A DNA stretch of 55,814 nt from Pseudozyma flocculosa PF-1 (Eukaryota; Basidiomycota; Ustilaginomycetes; Ustilaginales; Ustilaginaceae). The stretch is taken from positions 33,832 to 89,645 of the forward strand of contig NW_006920887.1 in the NCBI RefSeq assembly GCF_000417875.1. Direction: 5' to 3'. The notes under the pieces were generated by a model. It had not been told where the DNA came from and did not search any database. It worked only from the letters and a program-made list of their open reading frames with translations. How positions within the stretch are numbered: position 1 is the first letter of the stretch; each line of letters begins with the position of its first letter. A program made the translations under genes and the position numbers. Shown here one piece after another: positions 20,707 through 30,877 of this stretch.

Positions 20707-22167
20707 CTACTCGTCCTGCACCTCATCCTCGACCTCGTCAATCAGCCTCTCGAGATCGGTGCGCAGCTCGGCGCACCACTCGTCGAGCGGGTGGTCGCTG
20801 GCATCGAGGCCAAAGCAGAACTCGACCTCGCTCGAGATGCCCTCGAGGCCCATGAGCGTGATGGCCACCAGCGTCACAAACGGAACCATCCTCCAGCCCA
20901 ACTCGCCCACCAGCGTCAGCGGCAGCGCAAGCAGGTACAGCAGGCACGACTGCTTGAGGTGGATGCTGTAGATCTGCGGGATCGTCGTGCGCGAGATGCG
21001 AAGCAGCGACGAGAAGTGCTGCGACAGCGTCAGCAGGTTCGTCACCAGCACACCGTGGAACGGTCCCGACGGCAGCAGATCGGCGCGGTGCACGCCCGCC
21101 ACGTAGACGTGCAGCGCCGTCAGGATGCGCGTCGGCAGGTCGGTCGTGTCCGTCGTCGTCGAAGACGAGAGGAGCGTCGTGGCGGCGGCGGTGGCGGCGG
21201 CAGCGGCAGCACTGTCGGTCCTGATCCTGGTCGTGCTGCCTGCAGCGCCTGCGCCAGACAGCAGCGGCTCTCGTTCGCCCCTCGACTCGATATCGGCCGC
21301 CTTGCGCAAGGATCCCGGGTCACGATCGGGGCCGTCAGCCTCGTCGCCCTCGCCATCCAGCGGCGGGCTACCCTTGCCGCCGCCAAAGGCATTGGCCGCC
21401 ACCGCCTGGCCGCGACGGAGGATGGCGTACGTCGAGAGGAAGCCGCCATCGCCGTCGGCGGTGCTGGGCGGGCGAATCCTGGCGGATCCACCGCGGGCGA
21501 CGTACACCTTGAGGTCGTCGGGCAGCACGTTGGCCAGGTCCGCGTACTGCCAGCCGTACTCGCCGCGGATGTGGTGCTTGACGGCAATCATCCACGCCAT
21601 GAGCAGCTTGACGGCGCGCTTCTTTCGCTCAAACCTCTTTTGCCGCGTCGCCTCGTCCGCGTCGGCCCCAGCCGCAGTCGCAGCCGCAGTCGCAGTCGCA
21701 GTCGCAGTCGCATCCGCATTCGCATTCGCAGTTTGGGTTGAGGAGGCCGTTGTGCCCGGCAGACCACCGTCGACGTCGACGTTGCACCATACGAGGATGG
21801 CGAGGTTCTTGACCGTGGCGCTGGCGTCCTGCCATACGCGCCTGCCCTCGTTCCAGCGTTCGAAGCTCGACGAGTTGCGAAAGACGATGAGGAGTCCCAC
21901 GACGACCGAGAGCGGGCCAATGACGCTGTTGCTCGTGCGCCACTGGCGGTCGTACCACAGGTCCGCCGCCGCGATGAGCGTAGCGTAGAGCGTGACAAAG
22001 AGGACCGAGGGAAAGATGCGCGGCAGCACGGAGCCGCTCACCCGCAGCGCGTCCGAGACGAACGTCGTGCGCGAGTGCAGACGGTGCGCGGCCGGCGCGC
22101 GGTGGTACGACGACGAGGCCGAGGTGAGGCCGACGAACGTCGACGCGAAGGGTGTCGCGCTGTTCAT
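20707..22167 (-). CDS. bestrophin-like (UPF0187/RFP-TM) anion channel protein
   Basis: Single-exon gene of 486 aa. The N-terminal half has hydrophobic segments at about residues 47-70 (PRIFPSVLFVTLYATLIAAADLWY) and 83-97 (VIGPLSVVVGLLIVFRNS), followed by SSFERWNEGRRVWQ, a hallmark of the bestrophin/UPF0187 family of pentameric chloride/bicarbonate channels. The C-terminal half has IPQIYSIHLKQSCLLYLLALPLTLVGELGW and a further membrane segment, then GLEGISSEVEFCFGLDASDHPLDEWC, also characteristic. Between them lies an Ala/Thr-rich low-complexity stretch near residues 145-165 and a Ser/Ala/Gly-rich loop. The protein is probably in an intracellular or plasma membrane. Fungal members are common and poorly characterised; ion selectivity is inferred from the family. 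Confidence 0.9.
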   Translation of the reverse strand: MNSATPFASTFVGLTSASSSYHRAPAAHRLHSRTTFVSDALRVSGSVLPRIFPSVLFVTLYATLIAAADLWYDRQWRTSNSVIGPLSVVVGLLIVFRNSSSFERWNEGRRVWQDASATVKNLAILVWCNVDVDGGLPGTTASSTQTANANADATATATATAAATAAGADADEATRQKRFERKKRAVKLLMAWMIAVKHHIRGEYGWQYADLANVLPDDLKVYVARGGSARIRPPSTADGDGGFLSTYAILRRGQAVAANAFGGGKGSPPLDGEGDEADGPDRDPGSLRKAADIESRGEREPLLSGAGAAGSTTRIRTDSAAAAAATAAATTLLSSSTTTDTTDLPTRILTALHVYVAGVHRADLLPSGPFHGVLVTNLLTLSQHFSSLLRISRTTIPQIYSIHLKQSCLLYLLALPLTLVGELGWRMVPFVTLVAITLMGLEGISSEVEFCFGLDASDHPLDEWCAELRTDLERLIDEVEDEVQDE

Positions 22168-22886
22168 GGTGCAGGGTGCAGGGGTATGGAATCCGGTAGA
22201 GAGGGAGCGCGATGAAGAAGAGAGGGAGCCAGCCCAGCCCAGGCTGGGAGTGTATGCTGATCGATCGTCGTTGGTCGGGGGTCAGGGTCGTGAGAGCGAA
22301 TCTCGTAAGTCGTGTCGTGAGAGCGTCAGCTCGAGGTCATGGCGTGGTTCGTCAGGAGCGAAGCTACGGTAGGGGAGAAGCTCTCTATGCCGTGCGGCCA
22401 GAAAGTGCCTGGCGGTGGTGGTGGTGGGTGGTGAGTGGGGGGGATCAAAGAGGAGGGGGGAAGGGGCGGGAGCAGGGCCATGGTCGCGGCTCGAGGATGC
22501 CGGAAGCGCCGCCTCAACGAGGGAGGGCCCGTGCTTGAATCTAATCTCGGCAGAGCTGCAAGCGGCGGGCGCAAGCGTGCGTGCATGCATGCCTCTACCT
22601 GCCTATCTGTCCGCAACGCCGCCGGATTACCGCGCAAGCAAGCCAATACCGCCATACCGCACCGCACCGCACCGCACCGCACCGCACCCGTTGCAACCAG
22701 GCCGTCATCGTCAGCAGTAGCGGCAGCGGCGGAGGCGGCGGCCGTCGTTCGTCTGGCAGGCGCGGAGAGACTCGGCGTCGTACGGCGTCGTACGTTGTGG
22801 CATAGCATGGTACGGATTACGCTATGTCGGACCAACGCAAGAGGACGGCCGGGCCGGGCGGTCGGTCGCACCTCGAAGAGGCGACG
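22168..22886. other. spacer between the bestrophin-like gene and PRP4
   Basis: Contains the bestrophin-like gene's upstream region and the PRP4 3' end. A GGT-rich stretch lies at about 22412-22435, and a six-copy ACCGC pentamer repeat at 22656-22688. No TATA box or coding frame was recognised. Confidence 0.65.
22656..22688. repeat. ACCGC pentanucleotide repeat
   Basis: About six tandem copies. The complementary GCGGT repeat occurs at 19922-19950. Confidence 0.85.
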
Positions 22887-25027
22887 TCAGAGAGCTCCCC
22901 ACAGCTGCGGTGGGCGAGACAGACAGACCGACAAAGGGCAAAGGCGGTGGTGCACTCGTCAGTCAGCCACCGCTGCCACTCTCCGTCGAGCACCGCGCGA
23001 CACCCGCACTCACCTTGAATGTCCTGCTCCACTCGCCGCTGGCAATGTACTCGCCGTCTGCGGGTGCAAGCGCGATCCCATCGACACAGCATGGTTGACA
23101 TGACATGACCGGCTCGTCAGCTATTGGTTGACCCTCGCGCGACTACCGACGCGATGCAGCCTCGCCTCGCCCCATACGGCACGGCACTCACCGGAACTGA
23201 TGTCGACCGACATGACCCGCCCGCCGTCGCCCTTGAGCGTCTTGAGCAGCTGCCAGTCGTCGGCACTCCACACTTTTACCAGGCCATCATAGCCCGCCGT
23301 GGCCAGGTAGCTGCCCGACCGACTCACTGGATCCTCGCCCTCGCCATTGGTGCCTCCGCCTCCGCCCGCCTCCGCCGGCCCTTCGCTCATTTCGACGTCG
23401 ACCGTGGCGTTCGTCGCAGGCGACGGCGACGGCGGCAGCCAGGGTGCCGCCCTGCGCTCGCGCTGCGACCGAAAGAAGCGCACGTCGGCCACCGACGACT
23501 TGTGCGCCGGTATCGTGTAGATCGACTTGAGCGCCCGCATGTCCCATATCCGCACCGTGTCGTCGCCGCTCGCCGTAGCCACCTGGTGGCCGTTGGGCGC
23601 AAAGTCAATCGAAAGTATCTCCTTGACGTGGCCGTCGAGCACCATGGCCGTGCGCCCCGTCCTCGTGTCCCATACGCGGCCAATGGCGTCGAGGCCGCTG
23701 CCAGCGGTAGAGCGCAAAGGAGATCAAGGTCAGTGTGCCTGCGCCTGTGGCGTGGGGGAGAAGCGGGACGGGCGCGGTCGTCGGCCAGCCGCCACTCACC
23801 CGCTGGCAATCAGTGCGCCGTCGTCCTGGAACTCGACCGAGTAGACTTCCTTGCTGTGGCCTTCTTGGATGAGGAGGCACTCTGCGCTCTCGACGTCCCA
23901 CAGCCGCCACGTGCCGTCAAAGGCTGCGCTGGCCACGTAGGCACCTGTCGGGTGGAAGGCGGTGCGTGCGACACGCCCCTCGTGGCCCTTGAGCGTGGCG
24001 AGTGGCCGGTCGCTGCGGAAGGGAGAAGAAGCGATGCGAAAGGCCAGGGGGAAAGGAGGAAGAGTGTGGCAAGGGGTCAGCGGGTGCGCGGCGAAAAGGG
24101 CGGGCCGAGACTGGCTCTGCGCGGCGACGGCACGCACCTGTCGAGGCTCCAGAGGCAGACGGTGGCGTCGGCTGCGCCCGTGACGAGGTTGACTGCGCCC
24201 GACGACTGGCCGATGGTGGCCTTTGGGTGCCAGGCGACGCCGCCGACCTTGTCCGAGTGGGCGCGCAGGGTGGCGCGTTCGGATGCGCTGGGGATGTTCC
24301 AGAGCTTGAGACTGCCGGACCAGCTACCGGTGGCGAGGAGGGAGGCGTCTGGGGAGAAGCGGGTCATGGAGATGGGGCGGTCGCCGCCGATCTGGGAGCC
24401 GAGGTTGGTGAACTGCTTGATGGGTTCAAAGGTGCGCTTGCGCAGGGCGACGAGCTTGGTGAGGGGTACGTTGGCGTCCAGCCTCTGCTGGGCGATGCGC
24501 TGTTTTGCGCGCTTGAGCGAGTAGGCTGCGATGGTGCGCCGCGAGTCGACGAGGCGCTGTGAACCTTGGGTGAAGAACTCCTCTTCCTTTTCGCTGTCGT
24601 CGTCGTTGTCGCTGTCGGCATCGCTGCCGCCGTCGGAGCCTTGGCCGGCTGCCGTTGCCGCCGCTGCGGCCTTGTCCCTGCCGTCGACGAGGTCGCCTGC
24701 CTGCTGGAGTAGGTTTGCGAGGAGTGCGCGGAGGCGTTCCCTGCGGTCCATTTCGCGCTCTCCGAAGCAGGTGATGGGTTGCTTGAGCTGTCGGAGTCGG
24801 CGCCTGACTTTTGGATCCGAGGTGGGGACTGCGATGCTGCGTGCAAACTTGCGCGAGTCGATCTGTGCGGATATGGCAGCGTCTGCTGCGCTCATGTAGT
24901 TTGACTTTGACGAGACGAGGTCCTCGATCGAGATGCCTCCGGCGTCGGCGGCGTTGTCGGCGTTGCGGGCATCGTCGGCGGCGTCGTCGTCGTCGTCTAG
25001 GTCCATGCGCATGCGGCCGGACGACAT
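22887..25027 (-). CDS. PRP4: U4/U6 small nuclear ribonucleoprotein PRP4 (WD40)
   Basis: Prp4/PRPF4 is a core protein of the U4/U6-U5 tri-snRNP, binding Prp3 and Snu13 in spliceosome assembly. Five exons: 24138-25027, 23800-24012, 23192-23697, 23014-23057 and 22887-22904, giving 556 aa. Residues about 67-105 form the SFM (PRP4-like) motif: VPTSDPKVRRRLRQLKQPIT then FGEREMDRRERLR. An acidic Ser/Asp stretch follows (DADSDNDDDSEKEEEFF), then seven WD repeats including SGGLDAIGRVWDTRTGRT and WDMRALKSIYTIPAHKSSV. The junctions rejoin conserved text (SLD-SDRPLATLKGHEGRV; VDISS-DGEYIASGEWS). The last two exons are tiny: 44 nt, and 18 nt encoding LWGAL plus the stop. It is divergent from PMT4. Very secure assignment. 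Confidence 0.95.
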
Positions 25028-25585
25028 GGTGTTGATGGGCGGCGCGTGCGGGGGTAGGGAGAGGGAGAGGAGGATGAGAACGAGGGTGGCGGTGGTGGCG
25101 GAGAGGCGCGGAGAGCGGAGAGGCGGGGAGGCGGAGAGGCGGAGAGGCGGAGGGGAAGAGCGAAGGTGAAGGCGAGGCCCGTCGAGAAAGGTCGGGTCGC
25201 GGGCGAGCTCGAGAAATCAAAGTGGAGAAGCCAGCTTGCCAGCCAGCTTGCCAGCCAGCCTTGCAGTTGGCCGCCGCTTGGCTTCTCGCCCGACAGCGGG
25301 ATGATGGCGGGGCCGCCTTTGGCTTTGGCCAGGTCGGAGTGCCGGTGCAACCAACACTCGGGTCAAAGGTGCGGCCGAGGCTTCTTCGTTGGTCGCTCTC
25401 ACTCGCTCGTCCCACGTCGCTCGCACGCGCCCCCTCCCCTCGCAGCGTGCCCTCGCCCTGGGCACAGAGCCTCATCCACCACCGCCATACTCACCACCAC
25501 CACCACCACCACCACCACCACCACCGCCACTCTGCTCGCATCCCTGCGCTGCGCCGCCCGCCCCCCGCGCTCGACACCGCCCAGC
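25028..25585. promoter_or_regulatory. bidirectional promoter between PRP4 and PMT4
   Basis: This 558-base spacer separates two divergent genes. It has GGCGG/GAGGCGGAGA repeats near 25085-25160, an AGCTTGCCAGCC pair near 25232-25255, and a CAC run at about 25489-25532 roughly 55 bases before the PMT4 ATG. No TATA box was seen. Confidence 0.6.
25489..25532 (+). repeat. CAC/CCA run in the PMT4 leader
   Basis: Long CAC trinucleotide run just upstream of the PMT4 start codon, probably in its 5' UTR. Confidence 0.85.
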
Positions 25586-28105
25586 ATGGACGCATCGCGC
25601 GCCCAGACCGCACGCGCTCGCAGACCCCTCGCCGACCCTTCCTCAACAGCCTCGGCCAATGCCGCCTCGCCCTACCTGGACCACCACGGCGGCGACCACC
25701 ACCATGACCACGACGACGACGACGACGACGACGCAAAGGGACTAGCAAAGGTGAGCCAGACAGCCGGCCAGCCAGCCCGCCGGCCACGCCCCGCTCCACT
25801 GCCAACCGCTCGCTCACCTCCGCTGACTTGCCCGCTCGTCCCTCTCCCTTTTCCCCGTCCGCCTCTCTTGACCCCGGGGCAGCGCCACGACCTGGCGCCG
25901 CTGCCCGCCTCGGCGCACGCCTACCGCGGCGACCTGGCCATCGCCCTCGCCCTCCTCGCCGGCGCCCTCGCCCTCCGCTTCTACCGCATCGACCACCCGG
26001 CCCAGGTCGTATTCGACGAGGTCCACTTTGGCAAGTTTGCCGCCCACTACCTCAAGCGCGAGTACTACTTCGACGTCCACCCGCCCCTCGCAAAGCTCCT
26101 CAACGCCGCAGCCGGCTACCTCGCCGGCTTCGACGGCTCCTTTGAGTTTGACAACATCGGCGACGACTACATCGCCAACCGCGTCCCCTACGTCAGGATG
26201 CGCGCGCTGCCCGCCGTCATCGGCAGCCTCCAGGTGCCCCTCGTCTACGCCATCATGCGCCAGAGCGGCTACGCCCCCGCCATCGGCGCCTTTTCCGCCT
26301 CGCTCCTCCTCCTCGACAACGCCCACATCGCCCAGGACCGCCTCATCCTCCTCGACGCCCCCCTCATCCTCTTTATGATGCTCAGCCTCTACTCGTACAT
26401 CCGCTTCCACAAGCTGCGCTACAACGACTTCACCCGCCGCTGGTGGGCCTGGCTCACCGCAACGGGCGTCTCGCTCGCCCTCACCATGAGCTGCAAGATG
26501 GTCGGCCTCTTCACCTTCATCACCGTCGGCGGCGCCGTCGTCGTCGACCTCTGGCGCATCATGGACATCCGCCGCGGCCACTCGATGCGCCACGTCGCCC
26601 GCCACTTTTGCGCACGCGCCCTCTGCCTCATCGTGCTGCCCTTCTGCGTCTACCTCTTCTGGTTCTGGGTCCACTTTGCCATCCTCGTCCGCAGCGGGCC
26701 CGGCGACACCTTTATGAGCTCCGAGTTCCAGCAGACGCTCGTCGGCAACCCCATGCTCAGCGAGGCGCGCGAGGTCCACTACTACGACCGCGTCAACATG
26801 ATGCACAAGGCCACCCGCGCCTACCTCCACTCGCACCCGGAGCGGTGGCCCCTCAAGTACGACGACGGCCGCATCTCGAGCCAGGGACAGCAGGTGACGG
26901 CCTACCCGCACAACGACACCAACAACGTCTGGCAGATCCTGCCCACCAGGCCCATCGACGACGAGTCGGACCCGAGCCAGCGCGCCGTGCGCCACAGGGA
27001 CGTCATCCGCCTCTTTCACGTCAACACCGACAGCTTCCTCATGACCCACGACGTCGCATCGCCCCTGACGGCCACCAACGAGGAGTTCACCACCACCCCC
27101 GCCAACGACACCAGCCAGTACGACAACACCCTCTTCGAGTTCCACCTCGACTCGGCCGTCGACGCCGACAGGGACTCGCCCGCCGCCACCTGGAAGAGCA
27201 AGAGCGGCTGGTTCCGCCTGATCCACGTCGCCACCCGCGTCTGCATGTGGACCCACCCGGAGCCGCTGCCCGAGTGGGCCTTCAAGCAGCAGGAGGTCAA
27301 CGGCAACAAAAACGCCATGGACAAGACGGGCCTCTGGTTCGTCGACGACGTCTGGCCCGAGCCCACCGCGCCCGACTACGACGAGCGCTCCCGGCCCGCG
27401 CCGCCGCGCGACGTCATCCGCATGCCGTTTTGGAAAAAGTGGCTCGAGCTCCAGATCCAGATGCTCCAGCAGAATGCCGGCCTCACCCAGTCGCACCCCT
27501 ACGCCACCGGCCCCATCAACTGGCCCTTCCTGCTGCAGGGCATCTCGTTCTGGACCCAGAACGAGGGCCAGAAGCAGATCTACATGACGGGCAACCTCGT
27601 CTCCTGGTGGGGCACCATCCTCTCGATCAGCGTCTTTTGCGGCATCGTCGGCGCCGACCTCCTCGCCCGCCGCCGCGGCCTCTACCCGATCCCCTCGGCC
27701 ATGCGCGGACGCCTGCACAACTCGGTCGGCTTCTTTGTCGGAGCCTGGGCCGCCCACTACCTGCCCTTTTTCCTCATGAACCGCCAGCTCTTTATCCACC
27801 ACTACCTGCCCGCCCACGTCTGCGCCTGCCTCGTCGCCGGCGGCGTCGCCAACTTTGTCCTCACCGAGACCATCGAGTTCCCCGTCTCGGAGCCGGGCCC
27901 GGGACTCGGCCGCCAGCGCTGGAGGCCCCGCATGCGCACCCACGTCGAGGCGCCCGCCAAGGCCGTCATGGCCGTCATCGTCGTCGCCATGGTCGTGTGC
28001 TTTGTCCACCTCTCGCCGCTCACCTACGGCACGCCCGGCCTGACGAGCGACGAGATCCACCGCCGCAGGCTCCTCGGCAGCTGGACGCTCCACTTTGCAA
28101 AGTAG
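25586..28105 (+). CDS. PMT4: dolichyl-phosphate-mannose--protein mannosyltransferase, PMT4 type
   Basis: Multi-pass ER membrane enzyme that transfers mannose from dolichyl-phosphate mannose to Ser/Thr of secretory proteins. Exons are 25586-25750 and 25883-28105 (795 aa; yeast Pmt4 is 762 aa). The cytosolic N-terminus has HHGGDHHHDHDDDDDDD. The PMT catalytic domain follows, with FDEVHFGKFAAHYLKREYYF and DVHPPLAKLL (the family's essential acidic residues lie in this loop) and several membrane helices. A MIR domain starts at MHKATRAYLHSHPERWPLKY and includes GRISSQGQQVTAYPHNDTNN, wording typical of Pmt4 rather than Pmt1/2. A C-terminal four-helix region (WPFLLQGISFWTQN) ends GSWTLHFAK. The 132-base intron is in frame and free of stops, so retention would simply insert 44 residues. 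Secure assignment. Confidence 0.95.
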   Translation: MDASRAQTARARRPLADPSSTASANAASPYLDHHGGDHHHDHDDDDDDDAKGLAKVSQTAGQPARRPRPAPLPTARSPPLTCPLVPLPFPRPPLLTPGQRHDLAPLPASAHAYRGDLAIALALLAGALALRFYRIDHPAQVVFDEVHFGKFAAHYLKREYYFDVHPPLAKLLNAAAGYLAGFDGSFEFDNIGDDYIANRVPYVRMRALPAVIGSLQVPLVYAIMRQSGYAPAIGAFSASLLLLDNAHIAQDRLILLDAPLILFMMLSLYSYIRFHKLRYNDFTRRWWAWLTATGVSLALTMSCKMVGLFTFITVGGAVVVDLWRIMDIRRGHSMRHVARHFCARALCLIVLPFCVYLFWFWVHFAILVRSGPGDTFMSSEFQQTLVGNPMLSEAREVHYYDRVNMMHKATRAYLHSHPERWPLKYDDGRISSQGQQVTAYPHNDTNNVWQILPTRPIDDESDPSQRAVRHRDVIRLFHVNTDSFLMTHDVASPLTATNEEFTTTPANDTSQYDNTLFEFHLDSAVDADRDSPAATWKSKSGWFRLIHVATRVCMWTHPEPLPEWAFKQQEVNGNKNAMDKTGLWFVDDVWPEPTAPDYDERSRPAPPRDVIRMPFWKKWLELQIQMLQQNAGLTQSHPYATGPINWPFLLQGISFWTQNEGQKQIYMTGNLVSWWGTILSISVFCGIVGADLLARRRGLYPIPSAMRGRLHNSVGFFVGAWAAHYLPFFLMNRQLFIHHYLPAHVCACLVAGGVANFVLTETIEFPVSEPGPGLGRQRWRPRMRTHVEAPAKAVMAVIVVAMVVCFVHLSPLTYGTPGLTSDEIHRRRLLGSWTLHFAK

Positions 28106-30877
28106 CCGCGGCGGAAGCGGCAGCAGCGGCGGCCATTGCCGCAAGCAGCGAGCACCCAGTGGTGGGCTAGACGGCAGCGCTGGCTGGCTGGCTGGCGGCG
28201 ATGTGGTCGACGCGCATGTAAATAGAGGACCAGCTGGCCGGTCGGCCGCCGAGCCGTGGAAAAATGGACTCGCACAATCTTGGGATGCTCGAGATCCGCG
28301 AGCGAGTCAGCCGGGTGCGATGGCTGCAGTCTGAGCATCGCTCTGCGTGCGTTGCGCTGCGGTGCGGTTCCGCGTGAGTGCCGGGTCGGGGCGAGATTGT
28401 TGGATCGGCTCGGAGTCCGGGTGCGAGCGAGGTGCCCGAGGCGATGCTCCGAGGCGACGACTGGAGGGGGCGTCAGAGGCCAAGCTCGGCGGCAGATCGG
28501 CAGGCTGGTGGGAAAGCAAGGAGCAGAGGAAGCCGAGCGGTAGGCGCGTTGAGTCGAGTACGACGACGGCGATGAGGTTCCTTGGATCGGGCGAGGTGGT
28601 GCAGCCTGGTCGATGCTGGAGGAAGACGGGCGCCGTGATGCCGAGCGATGCGTCGATACGCTCGGCGCCGCGCGTCAAGGGTCGGCTCGCTGCCGCTGTC
28701 GAGCGACGAAGGACGCCTGGGCTTGCCGATCTAGTCCGGCGGACCAGCAGGTTCCGTGTCCGGTATGGTCTCCGCAGCGACGCTGTGTGTCGACGCTTGG
28801 CCAGCATCGAGTTGCGGGCCGGAACAGCGGACGACTTGAAGCCATCGTCGTCGTGGCCCGGCCTGAGCTACCCTGCGCTTACCCCCGTCTCGCGCTGGGT
28901 CGTGCGGAGGAGGAAGGGGGGCCTCTACTTCTGGGATGCGGCCATGCTTGTGCATCGTCGTCGCCCGCCGGGATCGTTCAGCTCAAACTCGAGAGCGACG
29001 CCGAGTAGCCAGCGCAGACGAGTGTCCGGCGATGCCGTACGCGCCACACGACGTCAGGGCTGGCGAGGAGGGCCAGGGCCTCCGATATTCCGTCGAGACA
29101 GGTGGCGACGACGTGCGACGCCTCGCTGGCAGGAGAGGGCGCCAGTCGAAGCCCGAACGCGCGATCGACGCCACAGCGGAGCTCGACTGGAGATGCCAGC
29201 ATCGACCCATCATCCCGGTCGATATCCGGCTGGGTTCTGACCGAAGAGGACGAACGAGGAACGGAGTCGTCGATACGGACTCGGTGCCTGAGCGGGCAGG
29301 CTGAGGAGGCGTGTGTCGGCAGAAAAGGTGGTGGTGGTGGGTGAGCAGGCCCGGTGGACGCGCTTCGACGAGCCCTTTATACAGCGCATGCACAGAGGGC
29401 CAAGCCAGGCCAGGCCAGGACGGGGTGGCCGACCAGCACGCCCACCCGCAAGCACGCAGTCAAGTAGGCAGGCCGGGGCAGGCTATGGCTGCATCTGTCT
29501 CGCGACCTGCGGCAAACCGCCCGCTCGCTCCCTCCTCCTGGCGAGCTCGGCCGAAAGGCAGCTGCATGCCGTCGGGGCGTCGCCGAAACTGACGCGGTCC
29601 CGCGCCTAGTCCAGTCCAGCCTCGAGCTGCCCAGTCCGGGCCGAGCTGCGGCGATGGCCGGAGCAGGTCCGACGGATAGACGGCAAGGGATCGGCTCGAT
29701 CCGATCCGATCTCGGTCTCGGTCCGGGTCCGCTGCCTCAAGTGCGGCTCATCCGGGGCGTCATCGCGACCTGGCACCGGAACGGGCCACTACCGAGCTGA
29801 TCACAGGGGGTGCCAGCGATCGATGAGTCGGTGCGCGTCGAAAGAGAGGGGTGCACTGGGGATTGCTCGAGGATCACCGCGGTGAAAGACACGTTGCTCA
29901 GCCCAATGGGACCGAGACGGGGCACAGGTGCAAGGTACCTGCCTTGTTCCGGCGTGGCGAGATGGGTCGGAGAGGTGGCGCTACTCAGGACCAGAGTGAC
30001 GAGGGGAGACGAGAGACGGGCAGGAGGTGGTGCTAGGGACGCAAGTCGCACTAGGGCCGGCTCGTGCCTTCGATCGTTCCTTCCATTTGCAACAGCACAA
30101 CACGCTGGCGGATGCAGGTGCCAAAATGGAGCGAGCCAGCAGGCGTCCGCATGGCCAGAGCGGTGCAGAACTGGATCCTCGAGACAGTATCGCCCTATGA
30201 GAGCGGATCGGACGCTGTTCTGCCTCGCTTGAATCGAGCAAGGCAAGGCAGGAGCATCGAGGTCAGACGTCATCGCCACGAGCGACGGGACGAGGGGCGA
30301 GAGGGGGTTTCCGTGTCGAGCGGAGCGTCTGGTGATCCAACGCAAAGCGATGCCCGAGCGACCAGCCTCACCGGCCGGGCCTGATGAGGGTCCGCCTCTC
30401 TCGAAGGCTGTCAGACGGTGCCGGTGCCGGGGCCGGTGCGGGCGACATCGCCTTCGGAGCTCCTGCCTGCTGTCTGTCGCCCTCCTTTGACCGCCAGCTC
30501 GAGCATGCCATGGATGCCAGCCCCTCACCGCTGCTGGCTGCTCGTCTCTGTGCCTCTGCAATCGATACGCAGGTCCACGGTGCCCAACCTCCGACGGCCG
30601 CCACTCTGCCGCAGAGACCCAGGTTGGCACGACGTTGGTGCTTTCCACATCGCCCGCTCAATGACAGAACGGGGCTCATGCAGCCACACAGCAAGGAAGC
30701 TAGACGGGAAGAGGGGCACGAACAGCCCAGAACTTGGAAGCGGGAGAGGGGGACCGAACGGCTCAGATTGTCTAGACCGTCTTCCGCGCAGAGCGAGGAG
30801 GAGAGAGCTGCCCTGCCGCCCGTGGCCGATGAGTCTCGGCCTTTGCTAGAACGGGGCACCTTGTCGCACGCCACGCC
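28106..30877. other. gene-poor spacer between PMT4 and the tandem array
   Basis: No recognisable domain on either strand across 2.8 kb. Open frames of about 300 codons (for example plus 28347-29240, minus 29737-30648) lack convincing protein character. A TATAAA on the minus strand at 29376-29381 is followed by a CCACC tract (29327-29342), the arrangement seen at several array genes, but the sequence after it has no alignable family motif; this could be the promoter of a decayed member. A GCCAGGCCAGGCC cluster lies at 29400-29418. Confidence 0.55.
29376..29381 (-). promoter_or_regulatory. orphan TATAAA element
   Basis: Minus-strand TATAAA followed about 35 bases later by a CCACC tract. No gene is recognisable downstream, so it may be a relic promoter of the adjacent tandem array, or chance. 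Confidence 0.35.

Noticed and set aside
29737..30648. 303-codon minus-strand frame between PMT4 and the array
   Set aside because: Some stretches look protein-like (SNVSFTAVILEQSP), but there is no family motif, no domain, strongly biased Arg/Pro content in the first half, and no supporting splice or promoter pattern.
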